Of a stretch of 64,000 nt of DNA, positions 10,500-24,800 are shown piece after piece. A program made the translations under genes and the position numbers. How positions within the stretch are numbered: position 1 is the stretch's first letter; each line of letters begins with the position of its first letter. This DNA is from Hydractinia symbiolongicarpus (taxonomy: Eukaryota; Cnidaria; Hydrozoa; Anthoathecata; Hydractiniidae): assembly GCF_029227915.1 (NCBI RefSeq), contig NC_079885.1, positions 6,448,001-6,512,000 of the forward strand, given 5' to 3'. The notes below the pieces were generated by a model. It made no database searches, had not been told where the DNA came from, and saw nothing but the letters and a program-made list of their open reading frames with translations.

Positions 10500-12841
10500 C
10501 CACTATTTTATGAAATTAGATCTGCAAAACCAACTAAAACAAGAAACCGCGGTCGAATTGAAATCACACTTATCAACGTACGCGTTCTGGCCAAGAGTAA
10601 AAGAATGTGTCGCTATGATTCTGACCTGGATATTACTGGAAAAAATAATTAGCTGTATCCAGTTGCATCAACCTTGTCTGCAGCAGGACGGCCTGAACAA
10701 GTCCAAATATAAAAAGCCTAACAAGACCTGTGACAAGGTTGCGGTTGCATGTTAATTCTGTATTAGGGGCGGATAAATTAAATTAAATAATTTAGTTCGA
10801 ACCAAATTATTCAATAAAATAATTAGAATATTATTATTATTATTATTATTAACATTTATTTGGGTTCAATTTTGTACAAAATTGTTCTTCTCCCTAAAAT
10901 GAAATATAAAAATGAAAAAAATTATAGATTAAGAATAAATAAGTGTTCAAAAAAAAAAAAAAAAAAAAAAATTTTTATATACATTAAATAAAAAGAAAAC
11001 CGCGATGAGAAAAACTGAAAAGGCTAGAAAGAAATTGAAACGCTCGAATCGACGAGAAATTAAGAAACGATATATATGATGTGACAAAGGAAAAGGTAAA
11101 ACTAAGGAAGAATAAAGCCAAACTCTGGCATACATTCTGAATGAGTATTTTAAAAATCCCTTACGAGGTCGTCAAAACTTCGTTTAACATTCCAAGTTTC
11201 ATATGAAATTAACCTGGACCTACCTGAGAAGAGTAATATGATCCTTAGCTAGTTTTAAGCTTTTGGTCTTCTGAGCATGGATTATGGAAGACTAATCTAT
11301 CCATAAAGCGCATACAAAAGTGTCAAGGACAAGTTGAGACACTTGCTATGCTCGGTATATAGCATTCTGGAGTAAGATATTTTTTTGAAAATTTGTGTAA
11401 ACTTCTAAATAACTATGTTTATGTGATTAGCATCATCATTATCCAGGATTATACCTTGCCAGATGTTTCAAGGAAAAAACACTAAAGCGTTTCTTAAACC
11501 TTCCATTTAAGCTATACAGAAACCTTTGGAATTCTTACCCAACTAGAGGATGGTCTAATGTATGGATCGAATCCGCAACCTATTGGGCAGGAGCTACCGA
11601 TCCCAAAAAAAATATGGTGATATATAAATGACCACCCTAACACCCTTCTTTCATATTAAACCCTACACCTATTATATATAAGAAACCAGTAAAGGACCCC
11701 AGTGCTTGATGTTTATTATTTTTTTTGTGTTTTCAGAATTGAAAGTTTCTCATTGTGTTCCTAATTTTGATATTCGACTCAATTTCAAATTTATTTAAAC
11801 TGTGAAATTTGATTGTTCGAAATGGCTGTAGGTTTTCGACTTTAGTGACTTACACGAAAATCGAGCTAATGGCGGCGGAAAAGTTTATGATCACGAGGCA
11901 GAAAAGCTCCCTACATATATTGGATTTCTATCATTTATTCGATAATCAACAACCATGACTTTAAAATCTTTTTAGTTGAGGTATTAAATACCTTCAAAAA
12001 GCTAGTAAAACAGCATTTTTTAACAAATGCAGCTCATTGTGTTGTCTTTGTTCCCTCCTAAAACAAACTTTCGATTTACTGATATTTAACATACTTTACA
12101 GATCGTAGTTTATTTTACCGTCAAAAAGAATACTGGCAAATTTATCATAAATTAATTTTTCATAAACACGTTGCCTACACGTCTATATAGTTCTAAAGTG
12201 TGTAATTTTTTGCACCTTGACCTTTTGAGTGGTCCGTTTTTTACACACCATTCTTCGGATATTGAATTTTTTGAATCGTTTCGTAGCCCCTTTAAAAGAA
12301 CTGCAGAAATTTTTTTAATTTTGTAATAACATAAATAATGGTATGCCCTGGGGACAAAGTTGGAAGCTTCTTAGTGTCATAGCTTTCCAAAAACAAGTAA
12401 AACATGTATCACTGCCAGAACTTATTTAGGTTAGAAGACAAAAAACAACTGCTGAGAATTCTTCATTTAAAATGCTTATCGGACACAAATGCTCTCTTCT
12501 TTCTAAAAAGATAAACTAAATGAACAAAAAATAGAAAAAAAATCTATGTGAAGGATGTCTGCTTACGGCCTATCACCCAAATTATATTTCATTTATTTTC
12601 TTGTGAGCAAAATTATTTCCATGATCGCAATGTTAAAAACCCATTTATTAACTATTTGACAGACTCGTCCTCGCCAATCCAGGATGGCACTTTTTTTTTG
12701 CTGTAAGACAACGAAAATCTCAAATCAAATTCTTCATTTAACAAAAAAGTACATAGTTATAAGAGGCATGTGAGAAAATAGTTCTGTCAAGATTGTCAAA
12801 TGAAAAGCTGGTAGCCTGAAATATAAATAAATACATTTTCT
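10500..12841. other. Intergenic region downstream of RBM28
   Basis: No gene is supported. It includes an (ATT)n run at about 10830-10850 and an A-tract of more than 20 bases near 10950-10970, both typical of retroelement tails. An 81-codon open frame at 10510-10755 has no recognisable motif. The 3' untranslated region of RBM28 presumably occupies the right end. Confidence 0.4.
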
Positions 12842-15800
12842 TCATTCAAACCACCTAGAGTCTTTCTTTTTATTTTTCTGTATTTTTGAACCAGAAAGTT
12901 TATCCTTATATTGTTCCACCAGTGAATTAAACTTTTGCTCTTCTTTGGCATTGTGATTCTGACGCACCTTCCGCCCTCTTTTCACAGGCGTGTGAGATTC
13001 ACTATTACTGATATTTTCCACAGGTGCATCGTAATGTTTTCGTTTTAATCTATTATCGCCGCCATTTTTAGCGGAATTTACAAAGTTGATATTATTTTGT
13101 TCAACATCATTCGACTTGTTTGTAAGGTTGTTTTTCTTTTTTTCTTCCCGCTTTTTTTTATATCGCACAAGTCGTTTCTCCCACTGAGATTTTTTCTTCT
13201 CCGTCGATGTCTTTTCAAGTTCTCCATTATTTTGTTCTTCTGAACTTTGTTCATTTTGCGTAAGTTTTTGTTGATTCTTTAGTTTCCGCTGCTCCAGTAA
13301 CTTCAAGGCTTTCGTACTTTCAACAGAAAACTCGACAATCGGTCTTCTCTTCTCAGTAAACACATCCGGATTGTTATTCGTAGCCCGAAGTAACGCCAAA
13401 GCATGCTCATGTGTGTCAACGTTGACAAAAGCGTACCCGAGGGAGCGAGGAACGCCATTTTGATCTTTTCGATCTTTGCTTCGCATCACTTTCACATCTG
13501 TAATTTTCATTTCGTTGCTAGCATGTTTATGAAGCGCACTACGCAATTCGTTTGCGTCGGTTGTCAACGGAAGATTTCGAATACATAACCTGAAAGGAAA
13601 TCACAACGTTGAAAAGCTGTACCGCTGTATTTTTCAGCGTGAAATTATTTTATTGATTAGCCAATGGCGTGGGCTCAGCTTTTAGCGAAGACATAGACTC
13701 GTAATTTTAAATTTTATTGTAAAATCGAAAACCGGGAAAATTTACTCCCGCGAGGTTTAGGAAGCACTCAAATCCGTAAAACTTTATTTTCGCCAAAATT
13801 TCTCAAAAGATGGGGATGCAAAATTAGGGGATTTACAATGCAAATTTGAAGAAGTCTCTTGCATAAATTACGCTGCACATGCACTGTATTAGACATTTGA
13901 TTTGAGACTTCATCATATGTCTTCCACAATGCGGTATAGTTGTTTGATGAATATGTTTCCTGATCAGCAAAAACTTTTTTTAATATTCCCCTTCTCCGAT
14001 TAGCGGGAATAACTACGCATGAATCAAACAGAATAGTAAATTGACATGCATGTGTTTAAACCACCTTAAAAAAAATCTTTAATTTTTTTTAAGTTTCTAG
14101 GTACTTGCTAGAAACAACAAGAATTGCAATGGTAGTCGGGCTAACTAGGTAAAAATATTTAGCAGACAAGAAAACGTGTAAATCAACTTCGCTATAGCTG
14201 TACAAGTTGTACAAGTTAAATTTCAACTCTATAGCACTTGTAAAAAACCACTGGACCACTGAGTAGAGTTTGATGTTGTACTACCTCCTGAGTTACAACC
14301 CGTTACAAATTAAAAAAAAAGAAGCCCAAATTTTTCGCTGCTACCATCTTTTGCCCACATACAGTTTTATTTTTTCCTCTTTTTTTATACCTCCCACTTT
14401 AAAAGGTTCTCTAAGGCCGCGAAATATTAAATTAACGCTTGGGCGTGTATTTTCGTCATTCATTTCCATTTGCTTGAACAATCCTTGTGCACACAACTTT
14501 TTAAATCAAAAAAGTATTACCTTGTAGTAGAAACAAAATAGTTCGGATCCTTCAGTTTTGTTTTCTTCTCTGCCAATGCTTTCTCTCTTTTCTTTAAATC
14601 CGCTTCTGATAAACTCTCAAACCTTGGAGAGCTTTTAGTAATTACTCCTTCATATGCCAAATACAAATTTCGTTTGTCTTTTTCTTTTTTGTTGTCAGCC
14701 TGCACGCGTTTGATCTCACCGAGCTTACCTTGACTTACAGCTAAGGACACACTCAGTGGTCGACCATCTATACGAAACGTCCCTCCGTCTTCAGAATTCT
14801 GTGGTTCTTCTAAACACTTCTCCGCAGATATTTTTTCTTTAAACTTTACAAAAGCCGAGCCTCTGCTTCGACCGGTTTCTTGATCGTAAACAATTTTACA
14901 ATATTCTATTTCGCCGAATCTTTCGAAATGCGACACCACTGTCTCTTCATCTGTGTCGTATGAAAGATTGCGCAGAAAAACAGTTTTCCCTTTAAACAAA
15001 AAGTAGAAAAAATAATATTAATATACACGAAGCGATACTAACTTTACAGCACCGCAAACAAACTGTTGCGTCAGGCAGAATTAAAGGAAATTCATTGGTG
15101 CAGAGAGTTGTAATCCCCATAATGTATTCTCTTAGTGGGCACTTATTTTTGCGTCTCAACCTGATCCTTCGAGTTAAATTTGCTGAATCCGAGAAAGTTA
15201 TTCCATGCAATTTACTTTTATCGATCACTCCTAATATTCATGCACATCACTTCCAATGTTTTTGCATAATATGTACGATACTAATTTTACTCTCACCACA
15301 CACGACAAAATTAACAAGTTTTTCAATCTTTGAACCTGAAGATTCCATTTCAGGGAAGTTCATCACCCGTAAGAAAGAACGGGGTATCAGACTATAAAAT
15401 TTCATGCTCCTTACTTGAAGCAGAATATTCGTCACATATTTAAATCAAATTGTGCATCTAAATCTGTAGATAAAAAAATGAAATTATAAAGTTGCTCAGT
15501 TTTTTGCAATTTTACTGACTTTTTAGCAAATAAAAAAATAACCATTGACGCTCCAACCTAAAAAACCAAGCTTTTAAAATAAAAATATACCTTCTTTAAC
15601 GTCTTTACTTTTCTTCACTACTTTTGTAACTTTATTTTCGTCATCACTGTCTTCCATGTCTCCACTGACATCCTCTTCACTCCCATTCTCTTTGTTTTCT
15701 TCATCTTCATCTTCTCCTTCTTCATCTTCTTCTTCGTCACTATCACCTGTCACATCATCATCAGCATCACCACCATCAGTAGGAATTTTACTATTATCAT

Positions 15801-18800
15801 TTTCAATGTCTTTGTCTTTCTTTACAGTTTCTAGATTTACAAAAAAATAACATTTAAAAATCCTTGTTATTTATCACAAGAAAACAATTCGAAAGTTGTC
15901 ATCTATTGGTTTGGACTACCTCCGGAGTGTTAAACTAAGTTATCGGACAGAGTGGGATACCAACCCCAAGGATCCGGAGTGGCGATTCGTTCTGTGGAAG
16001 GATAGCCAAGCGGCGCCAGTTTTGTAAAACTGTCACTTGGAATCGGAAAGTTTGAAGTGTGTAAGTTCGAATCTCACTCTGTCCGAAAATTAATTAGCTC
16101 AAATTGGGCGGTAGCACACATTAAAAGATAACAAAGTTCCAACTCTTATTTTCAATATTTTATCAACAATATTTGATTTTCCTTCATCATTGCCATCACT
16201 CACCGCTGTTGTTGTTGACGCTTGTCAAATTCTCCTTCTTTTTGTTCACTTTGGAAATTGTTTCTATGAAAACAAACATGCAACCATGGCAACAAACACA
16301 AAAGTTAGGAATCCAATCAAAATAAAATCATCAAAACTACTGATCCAGGTGGTAGACTTTAAATTTGTTCTTAATTTCATACTTTATGCATTTTCCAGTT
16401 TCAATTGGGCAAAAGAATAAAATAAATAAATAAATAAAAAAAAACGGTTAAACAACATTATTCTTTTCATAGGTTTTGTCTCACTTTAAAATAAAAATAA
16501 AAAATTCTTACCAGTATTTTTATTTTCCTCATACTTTTCTTTGGAGACAGCCCAATCCACCACTACTGTTCTTCCCTTTATCTCTGTCATATTTAATGCA
16601 TCCACAGCGGCTTTTGCTTGGGCTTGATTTTCAAACTGAACAAATGCACAACCAATTTTGATTTCTCTGTTTTTTACATGTTTGGTTGGGATGCTCACTT
16701 CAAGAATCTTTCCAAATTTTGAAAACGAAGAACGAATGTCATTTTCATCGCATTTAAAATTCAAATTTCGAACAATCAACCTTGACAGGCCTAGCATTTT
16801 CTTCGATGGATTTTTTCCCTCTTTTGTTAGCAAAACTGCTGATAATGCGTGGGACTTCTTCACTTTCCGGCCAGGAATTTTTTGTATTGCTCTGATAGTT
16901 GCTTTATACTCCTTGAAACGAATGAACGCTGTCACTTCAGATCTTTCGGGTACAGGGTAAACAATATTTTCAATCTCGCCAAATTGTTCACACATAACGC
17001 GAAAAGCTTTTCTTTTTACTTTGGATGTCAATCCAGTTAAAACAATAGTTCTTTGCAAGTCTGTCCTGTCAGTGATTCGTTGAACATGTGCACCACTTTT
17101 TGCTTTATCACTTTTCACACTTTTCTCTACTTGATGATTTTCACTATCACTTTTTTTCACTATTTTATTTTCTTTCACTATTTTATCTTCTTGTAACTTT
17201 ACGTCATCAAGATCTTCATCATTATCAGCACTCTTACCTACATAGACAATAGTAAAAAAATGCTTACCTTATTTATTCAATTTTAGGACATTTATGGAAT
17301 GTACTATTTAGTTTGTAAATAATTATAAAAGGAAACAGATCAAGCTGTGAAAGCCTCATATTTAAAATAAAATTATTTGAACATGCACACATGGCCCAGT
17401 GTTACAACATAAACAAAAATTAAAAAAAAGCAAAATTCTGTTAATGTAAAAAAAGCATATTAAGTTTTAACGAGATCAGCCAACTTTTTCTTTCAGTATA
17501 ATTGATTGTTTCATTGGTTTGATTGACTTTGATTGTTAAAAAGAACAGAACTTAACACCTCGTTAAAGGTTGCTGGATTTTGTCACAGAAAGCAAAGCAA
17601 TAAGTTATATATACCTTGTTTCTCTTTTCTTTTCTGGTGTTTAGGCTTTTTGTTTGCATAGCATATTTTAACTTTACGGCTGTTGATTGTTTTAACTGAT
17701 TTAGCTGCGTTATCTGCGTCATCTTGCAATACAAACTGAACATATCCAAATCCTCTGCATTTAGAAGCATTATCTAAAAATTTGTTTGATCTTCTTTAAG
17801 TATATACACAACAGTTACATTTTAGTGCAATTCTATTTCTAAGAAATCTCTAATTTTAGTTTTAATTCTAAGAAATGATGTTTTGAAAAAGGGTTATTAG
17901 GAGGAAACTGTAAATTTTATTATTATTAAAAAACTGTTAAAATATTTGTTTGTTTCACAAGCAGTTGCAAAGTTTAAAAAAAGACCTATATCACAAAAAA
18001 CTAATGTGTCAGATTTGTCCTGTACATATTATCTTCCAAAGCTTTTGCCTTGGTGTAGGTCACAGCTTTGGTAAATATGGAACTCACTGTAGCTCGGTCG
18101 GAAGAGCACTCAACACGCACATGAAAGGTTGCGTGACCAATGCCCACATAAAATCATTCTCTAGTAGGGCAGAAATTTCAGAGATTCATGTAGTTTAAAT
18201 GGGAGCTTTAAACACTCTAGAACTGCCTTTGGTCCCTTCTGGAAACAATTGACGGAATATTACTCAAAAAAATTCCTGATTCATTTCAGCAACTTTTTTG
18301 AGCATGCCATTCTTCTCATGTAATTTGCTCTCTTATTTAAACTGATGAGGGTGGAAGGACCCTGGGCAAATGCCCCAAAGTCTTGGGTCTTCCGTTTCCT
18401 GCCAGGTTAGACCTTTATCCTGGACATTCATTTTTGTTTTGAGGTGGTTTCAATGGTTGTCTGGGGTACGTATTGATAACACCATGGGTAAATTGATTTA
18501 GCCACCTCAGAATATTTACTTGAAAAAGTAAGCAAGCCACTTAAACAACTGGTGCATATGGTGTAGACGCATGATTTAAATATCTGTGGACTGAACAAAT
18601 GAAATATGGGGTCGTCAGTAAAAATTTAAAAGACCTGGATGAAGCAAGTGTCATTTTGGCCAAAAATTTTATGTTTATCAATTCACATTTATAATACCTA
18701 TGCATTGATAAAGTTTAAATGGACATCCCTTAACAGGTCTAAAATTACTGATGACAGAAAAGAATAAAGCATATCAAATCTGAATTAAGGTGGATCTAGA

Positions 18801-21800
18801 AACGATTTTAAGTCAATAAAAAATTCATGAAGGAAACATGTGATTTACATGGAAACTTTCTCGTTTAAATAAGCTGTAGATGCATCTTGTTTTCATTCAA
18901 CCGAAATCGCAAATTGGTGGCATGTCAATATTTTCGCTTACTTTAATTGTATACAATTTAATATGGCTGTTGGCTGTTGCATGTAAATTAAGATATACCT
19001 TGACTGAAAGCATGCTATCTTATAAACCCTTCGCTATATAAACATGGTTCTATCAATAAAGCGAAAGTTACTCCTTCTATTATACTACAAAAGACGATGT
19101 GACCAGCGAAAAATAAAAGCATGTATATTAGCATTTAAAATATAACAGCATAGTTACACTGTTATTCGCTTATTTAAGCTATATTGGGGGTTTAATTTGA
19201 AGGTGAATAACATATTTAAAAGTTTTCCCTGACATACACTTCATTGATGCAGTTAATAAAGTTATAATGGTCGCCTTTTTGTTGAAAACTTGACTACCAG
19301 CGATATGGCCCTAGAAATTTAAATATTGTATACACTGATCATTGTAACGTCTGACAATATGTGCAAGGTAAGTATATATCAAAATAAAGCGCATCTAACT
19401 TTAGCCTGGTAAGCTGTAATTTCTTTAAATACAAGTTAATATATATAAACCTTATCGGTATAAAATTTAAGGCGTATAAATTTTAGTGCTTTTTTCGCGC
19501 AAAATTCAAAAAATGCACTAAAATTTATTTGGCGATTCGGTTTGACGTCATACTTTTCATTGGAGGTGAAAAATTTCTGTATTTAAGGCTAAGAGAGTGC
19601 AGAGCTAGACACATTTTGGAGTTTTAAGAACAACGTTAAGAGGTTTAGCAACATCTAGATAGCTAAGTATTATTCTGCTCAATCTTGAAATGTAACCCGT
19701 CTTAAGACTGGACTGCCCAATCTACAGACATACATGTCCAATGTTAAAACAATTGTGGAAAACAAAGAGAACAGTGACAATTTTAGACTGTACCTCTTAA
19801 AAGGAACTTTAAATTGAAGCTTTTCTCAGCAAATCAAAAGGCAAAAAATTATACCATTTATATAAATATATGTGTATAAAAAAATTGAAACCATTTAACC
19901 ATATATGGCTGACTATCGCTATAGCTATAGCTAGCTAAACTTCTCATTCAAAATGTCAAAATGAAGTTAACAGCTAACGATTTATCTGATTCTTTATATA
20001 TAAACCTTTTTTAAAAAACATTTGGTCACTATGAGCTGTATATAAATACCAAATGTATAATACGTGCTAGCTATAGCTAGCTACGATTTTTACTATTTCC
20101 AAAAATTGGCCTGGTCAATTCAACAGTTTTTCGTTTTTTGTTTATCATTATACCCTAAATATGTTGTTTTAATGTGCCTGAGAATGGTTGTTGGGTCTTG
20201 CAAACAACAGAGCTTGTGTGGCACATCCCTTCTTTAAAATTTAAAAGGCGTCTAAAGATTAGCCTAACATGGTCTCCTGCCCAATCTTGTGACACCTTGC
20301 CCAGTCTTAAGACTGGCTGAACAGTCTTAAAGTCTAACCAGTCTTAAATCCTGAGATTGGGCAGAACAGTATCATTTCCAGACAGATTTTTATTGTGATT
20401 ACCTTTCATTACCTAATTATTCTTCCACTTCCACATTTTTTAGCATTCTATTCCTTACAAACTAGTTTGTTTCACCCAGCAAAATAGCGGATGTAGCTAG
20501 CACAAATGCTATTCATCAATTAGGCAAAATGCCAATCATCACTACCGCAGCAATGCTGAATTGAATCGCCTTATACCATTACTATGCTTATATGGTATGT
20601 GCGCCAAAATTAGTATGCGCGAAATTGGGATTTTTTTCTTCAATATTTTATGCCATTTATTTAGTGAAAATTGTCCATATTTGTTCATGTTTGATGTTGT
20701 AAAAAGTTGTCCACCAGACAAAGGACCCTAATTAGGTCTGCACGCTCTTGCTGTTGTTTCTTGTTGCATTCAGTTATCACACACTGAAACTAAAAAACGT
20801 CTGGTAGAAAAAACTGTAAATATACTTTAGTTAAGAAAAATACACCTTAATTGTATTGATAGATACCTCGATTATGCGTTATCCCTCTGAATGTTGTTTG
20901 AGGAGTCAAATGCTCTATTTTATTGAGCTACCCTTTGTACAAAGTGGAGTACGTTGGTGGGAAAATTTCCTATCGTGCAAAAAAGAAAGATATGAAAGTG
21001 TGGCTAGGTACACTTAGGGAAACAAAAGGATACTGTAATGGTATAAATATAATTTTTTTACAAATAAAATTTTTTTTCAAATATTTGTGGAGTTTGTTAT
21101 TCTCTACCAACTTCTATATTTATATATTTTTCAAAAATGTTGATTGGTAGTAGTATAAAAAAGGATTTACTTCTTTTGGTCGGCAAACTTCAAACACAGT
21201 TTCTTTTGAAAAGCGAACAAATAAATATATGTGTGAATCTCACTTTGAACATTCTAGTCTTTTATACCAACTGACATTCAGCACAACAGATTTTTCTTTT
21301 AACAGAGTTTAAATATTTAATAAGTTGTCTGTAGTTCGCTTAACACCTTCTGCACATCTTTGAATAGGCTATTGTTGTAAAGGTCAGGTTGCGAAAAAAT
21401 CTTTTCAAGGAATTTTAGATGTTTGTTTTTCACGATGTATATATACATATGACTTAAAGCTAAACCTCCCACTTCAAAAAAAGTTCATCTTATTCTGTTT
21501 ATATTATGTTGAGAATTTGTAATTTAACATTTATTAAGTAAAATTTGAAATAATAAAGCTAATATAAAGCCACAGTTTTTTGTGTATAAATATTTTTTCG
21601 GATTAAACCCAGTTTGACGTCATCTCCCGGATGGCAAAAAAGGCCCCCTGAACATGTTGCCGCAAAACGATAACTCAGAGAAAAAGAAGAAGAGTAAATT
21701 ATTGCAACTAAGATTAATTTTGTTAATAATTATAAAATATGGCTTTTTGTAATAAGAATAATAGAAGTATAGCGCTGAAAAGCATTCCTTTGCCAGTCTT

Positions 21801-24800
21801 CAAACAGGCAAGAAAAGCGAGCTGCGTGTACTCATTAACAGAGTCAATACCGTTTCAAAGTTGAGTTTTAATCACTAGAATGTTTTGATTAACGTTGGCA
21901 AAAAAAGCTTTGGCAATTCTAAATCTCTGTCTACTTTTTTTTGCATTAGGCCATATGAAAATTCTGGTATAGGTGCTCGCTCTTCTACGTTGCGTCTAAG
22001 ACTTTTCTATTATATTGTGGTACACCAGGCAGGGGATTTACGGGATTTTATTTTGTTCTGCGCACGTTGTTGATTTTTCTTTCTTTTTTTTTTCTTTTTT
22101 CCTTTCTTATATTAATCTATCGCGTTTCATTCTTATACCAAAGAACGCTATAGACCCTGGGATCGTGGTTGCTCGAATTGTTATTATAATAAGCCCAGGG
22201 TTGTGTTTTTGCACCCGTTCTTTCTATGTTTACTTCCACATGGTCGTGATTATTAACGCTGCCAATAGTGTAGTCATAAAATGAACTTTTCTGCAAATCT
22301 TCTAAATTAAAAATGCTTTCGGAGTCTAACTCTTCTAACCAACACAAACTCTTAGGGATCACAGCGCAGCATTTTTCGAAAGAGTAAAATAAAATGTCAC
22401 CCGCCATGGTTTGCTCTGATAGCTCTAAATAGCTTCTTTTTACTTTAACATATACTTTCCGGCACCGCGACCCGTCTCCTGTGGGCATTGAAGTCTCTAC
22501 ACAAGTCGGAAAGAGCCAATCTCATTCTGAGAGCATCGGAACAGCTAAAAAGGCCATAGTTCACTACTAGGCTATTGCTTCCACTTCCATTCTCATCCTC
22601 ATGTCAGCTTTCCCAGCTAGAATCTGATTCACTGTCAGGTTTTGTAGACTTTTTACTGGCCAAAATTAAGAAAGCCCGCAACTTACAAGTGTATACTTAT
22701 GCTCAGTATATACCTGTTACAAACCCATCTTTAGTACCCATTACAAATGTTGAAAAAACAACAACCGCTTTGTCATATATAAAACGGCTTTGTATATAAA
22801 AAACATGGGCCAACGGCAGAGTCAGCAAAATTATCATCCAGGAGTTGACGTCACAAGACCTCCCGCGAAGGAATTTATTTACAATCAGGACACAAGAAGG
22901 CGACTGGCATGAAGCTTCTTCTCCAGCTAATATTTTACAACTTCAACAACAAATATCTTGCAAACAAATCAAAATAAGTCCAAAAGAAATTTTTTCGTAA
23001 TTAGTACAATATTATGAGTTGATTTTCGAATACTTTTTTTAAAGTGGGAGGTAAGCTTTAAAATGTCCGAAACTCCCCTCCACGATGGAGAAATTCAACA
23101 AAACTTTGCACTTGTGTGCTCATCGATACCTGCTGACTTTGTCACAATTATTGTATATTTTGATTATTTAAAGAAAGAGACAGGTTAAAACACAAAAAAG
23201 CGAGCAAAAATTCATTTTTTCACAAAATTTCAAATAAAAAACGAATGACACGCTTTTTCGAAAAAATGTGACAAAGTATTGTTGCTATGGTAATGATAAA
23301 GTGATTGATAAATATAACGCAAAAAAAAAATAAAACGGAGGGGAGTTTCAGACGTTTTTGTGAAAAACAAGGATGTGGATTTATGGCTAGTTGGAAAAAA
23401 AATTTTATATTTACATTATCCTATCAGTACGGGATCTTTCCCCGATCGGGTGACTGTCCCCCAATCGGGGTAAATAACCTGATCGAGTGAGTGCGCAACC
23501 ACCCAATCGGGAGAGACTTACCTGAATCAGGTAAGTATGTTTCTTGCTTAAAATTGCTTTTTAAAAAGGCAAGCCGCTGCCAAAAGTGCAATATAATTCT
23601 TGTTTACATTAAGTCAAACTTATTTTGCACCGTTTCAACAATTTAAAAAAATTCACCGTGTCATTCCAATGCTATTGATGATTTCTTGAGTTGGATTGAC
23701 TATATGGTGCATATTTTCAGTCTATAGGTTGCACATTTTGTGCCTCTGAAGCTCATTTTAGTTGTCTTATAGACATGTGCTTGGAATTAGTTTAGTAAAA
23801 AGCCAGTATATAGCAAGCTATGTAGAGAAAAATGTGCATATTTTTTATCATATCTGACATAAAGTATAGTAGAGAAATATTATTATCTTTAACATAGCTA
23901 GTTAGCTGTCTCTAGAGTTTAAGCTGACTAGATGCTAAGCAAGAACTAAGTCTCTCCCAAGCACGTTCGGTTTGTTTGTGTATTTAGCTAGCTAAAAATT
24001 TACCGCTTGTTATGACTCACTCAATCGGGTGGTCGTAAAAAATTGCCACCAGTGCCGACTCACTCGATCAAGTGATTAACTCAATAGGATCGGGGAAAGA
24101 TACCGTACTGCCTATAGACAATTTAATTTGCTTTTATATTTAACAAATAATTTTGAAGAAAAAAACATTATTTTTGAGAAATAATGAATATATATACTGA
24201 CAATGTGTCTATACCCTTACAGTATCCTGAAGGTGGCAGTAACCCTTTTAAAAATCAATAAAAAATTTTTTACATTATATATAAGTTGCAAAAGATTAAT
24301 TTTATATATCCATATTTTTTCTGTAATAACACACTTTTTTATAGCTAAAATACTATTATCTTTCACCAAAAATATTCAGCTTCAACAATTACTCTTTAAA
24401 ATGAAATTTATGAATAATTGATTACTTCTGATTAAGTCTACGAGCCTGCGAAATTGTACAGAAAGAACTTACATAATTATTAAAGAGAAACGTTAATAAC
24501 AACAAAGATGGCGCATTATGTAAAAATTTAAGACAATTTTCATTATGCTACACTGCATGAGCTTTAACTTTTGATAGCTATTTAGTTTTACTTTAAAATT
24601 TTCAGACATGTGAACCATGCAGTCATGATACGGTGTGCAGAAATCTTTTTATTCAGAGCATTTTTCTTTTAACAGCGGGATGTTTGCACAGAATAATTTG
24701 AAAAAAAACAAGAGGCTATTGTTCAAAAAATATGAATGAACAAAAAAAAAACTCAGCACACTGTTTTAACCCAAGGTTCATTTAAAAACAGAAGCTGACG

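Noticed and set aside
15656-15850. Open frame on the + strand made almost only of Ser and Pro
   Set aside because: It is the antisense of the acidic Asp/Glu exon of RBM28 (15591-15830).
16003-16086. Functional tRNA gene
   Set aside because: Acceptor stem mismatches and an anticodon loop of wrong size; better explained as a tRNA-derived repeat.
16486-16511. Extension of RBM28 exon 3 frame past the donor
   Set aside because: The frame reads into the intron; the GTAAG donor at 16511 gives an in-phase join to exon 4.
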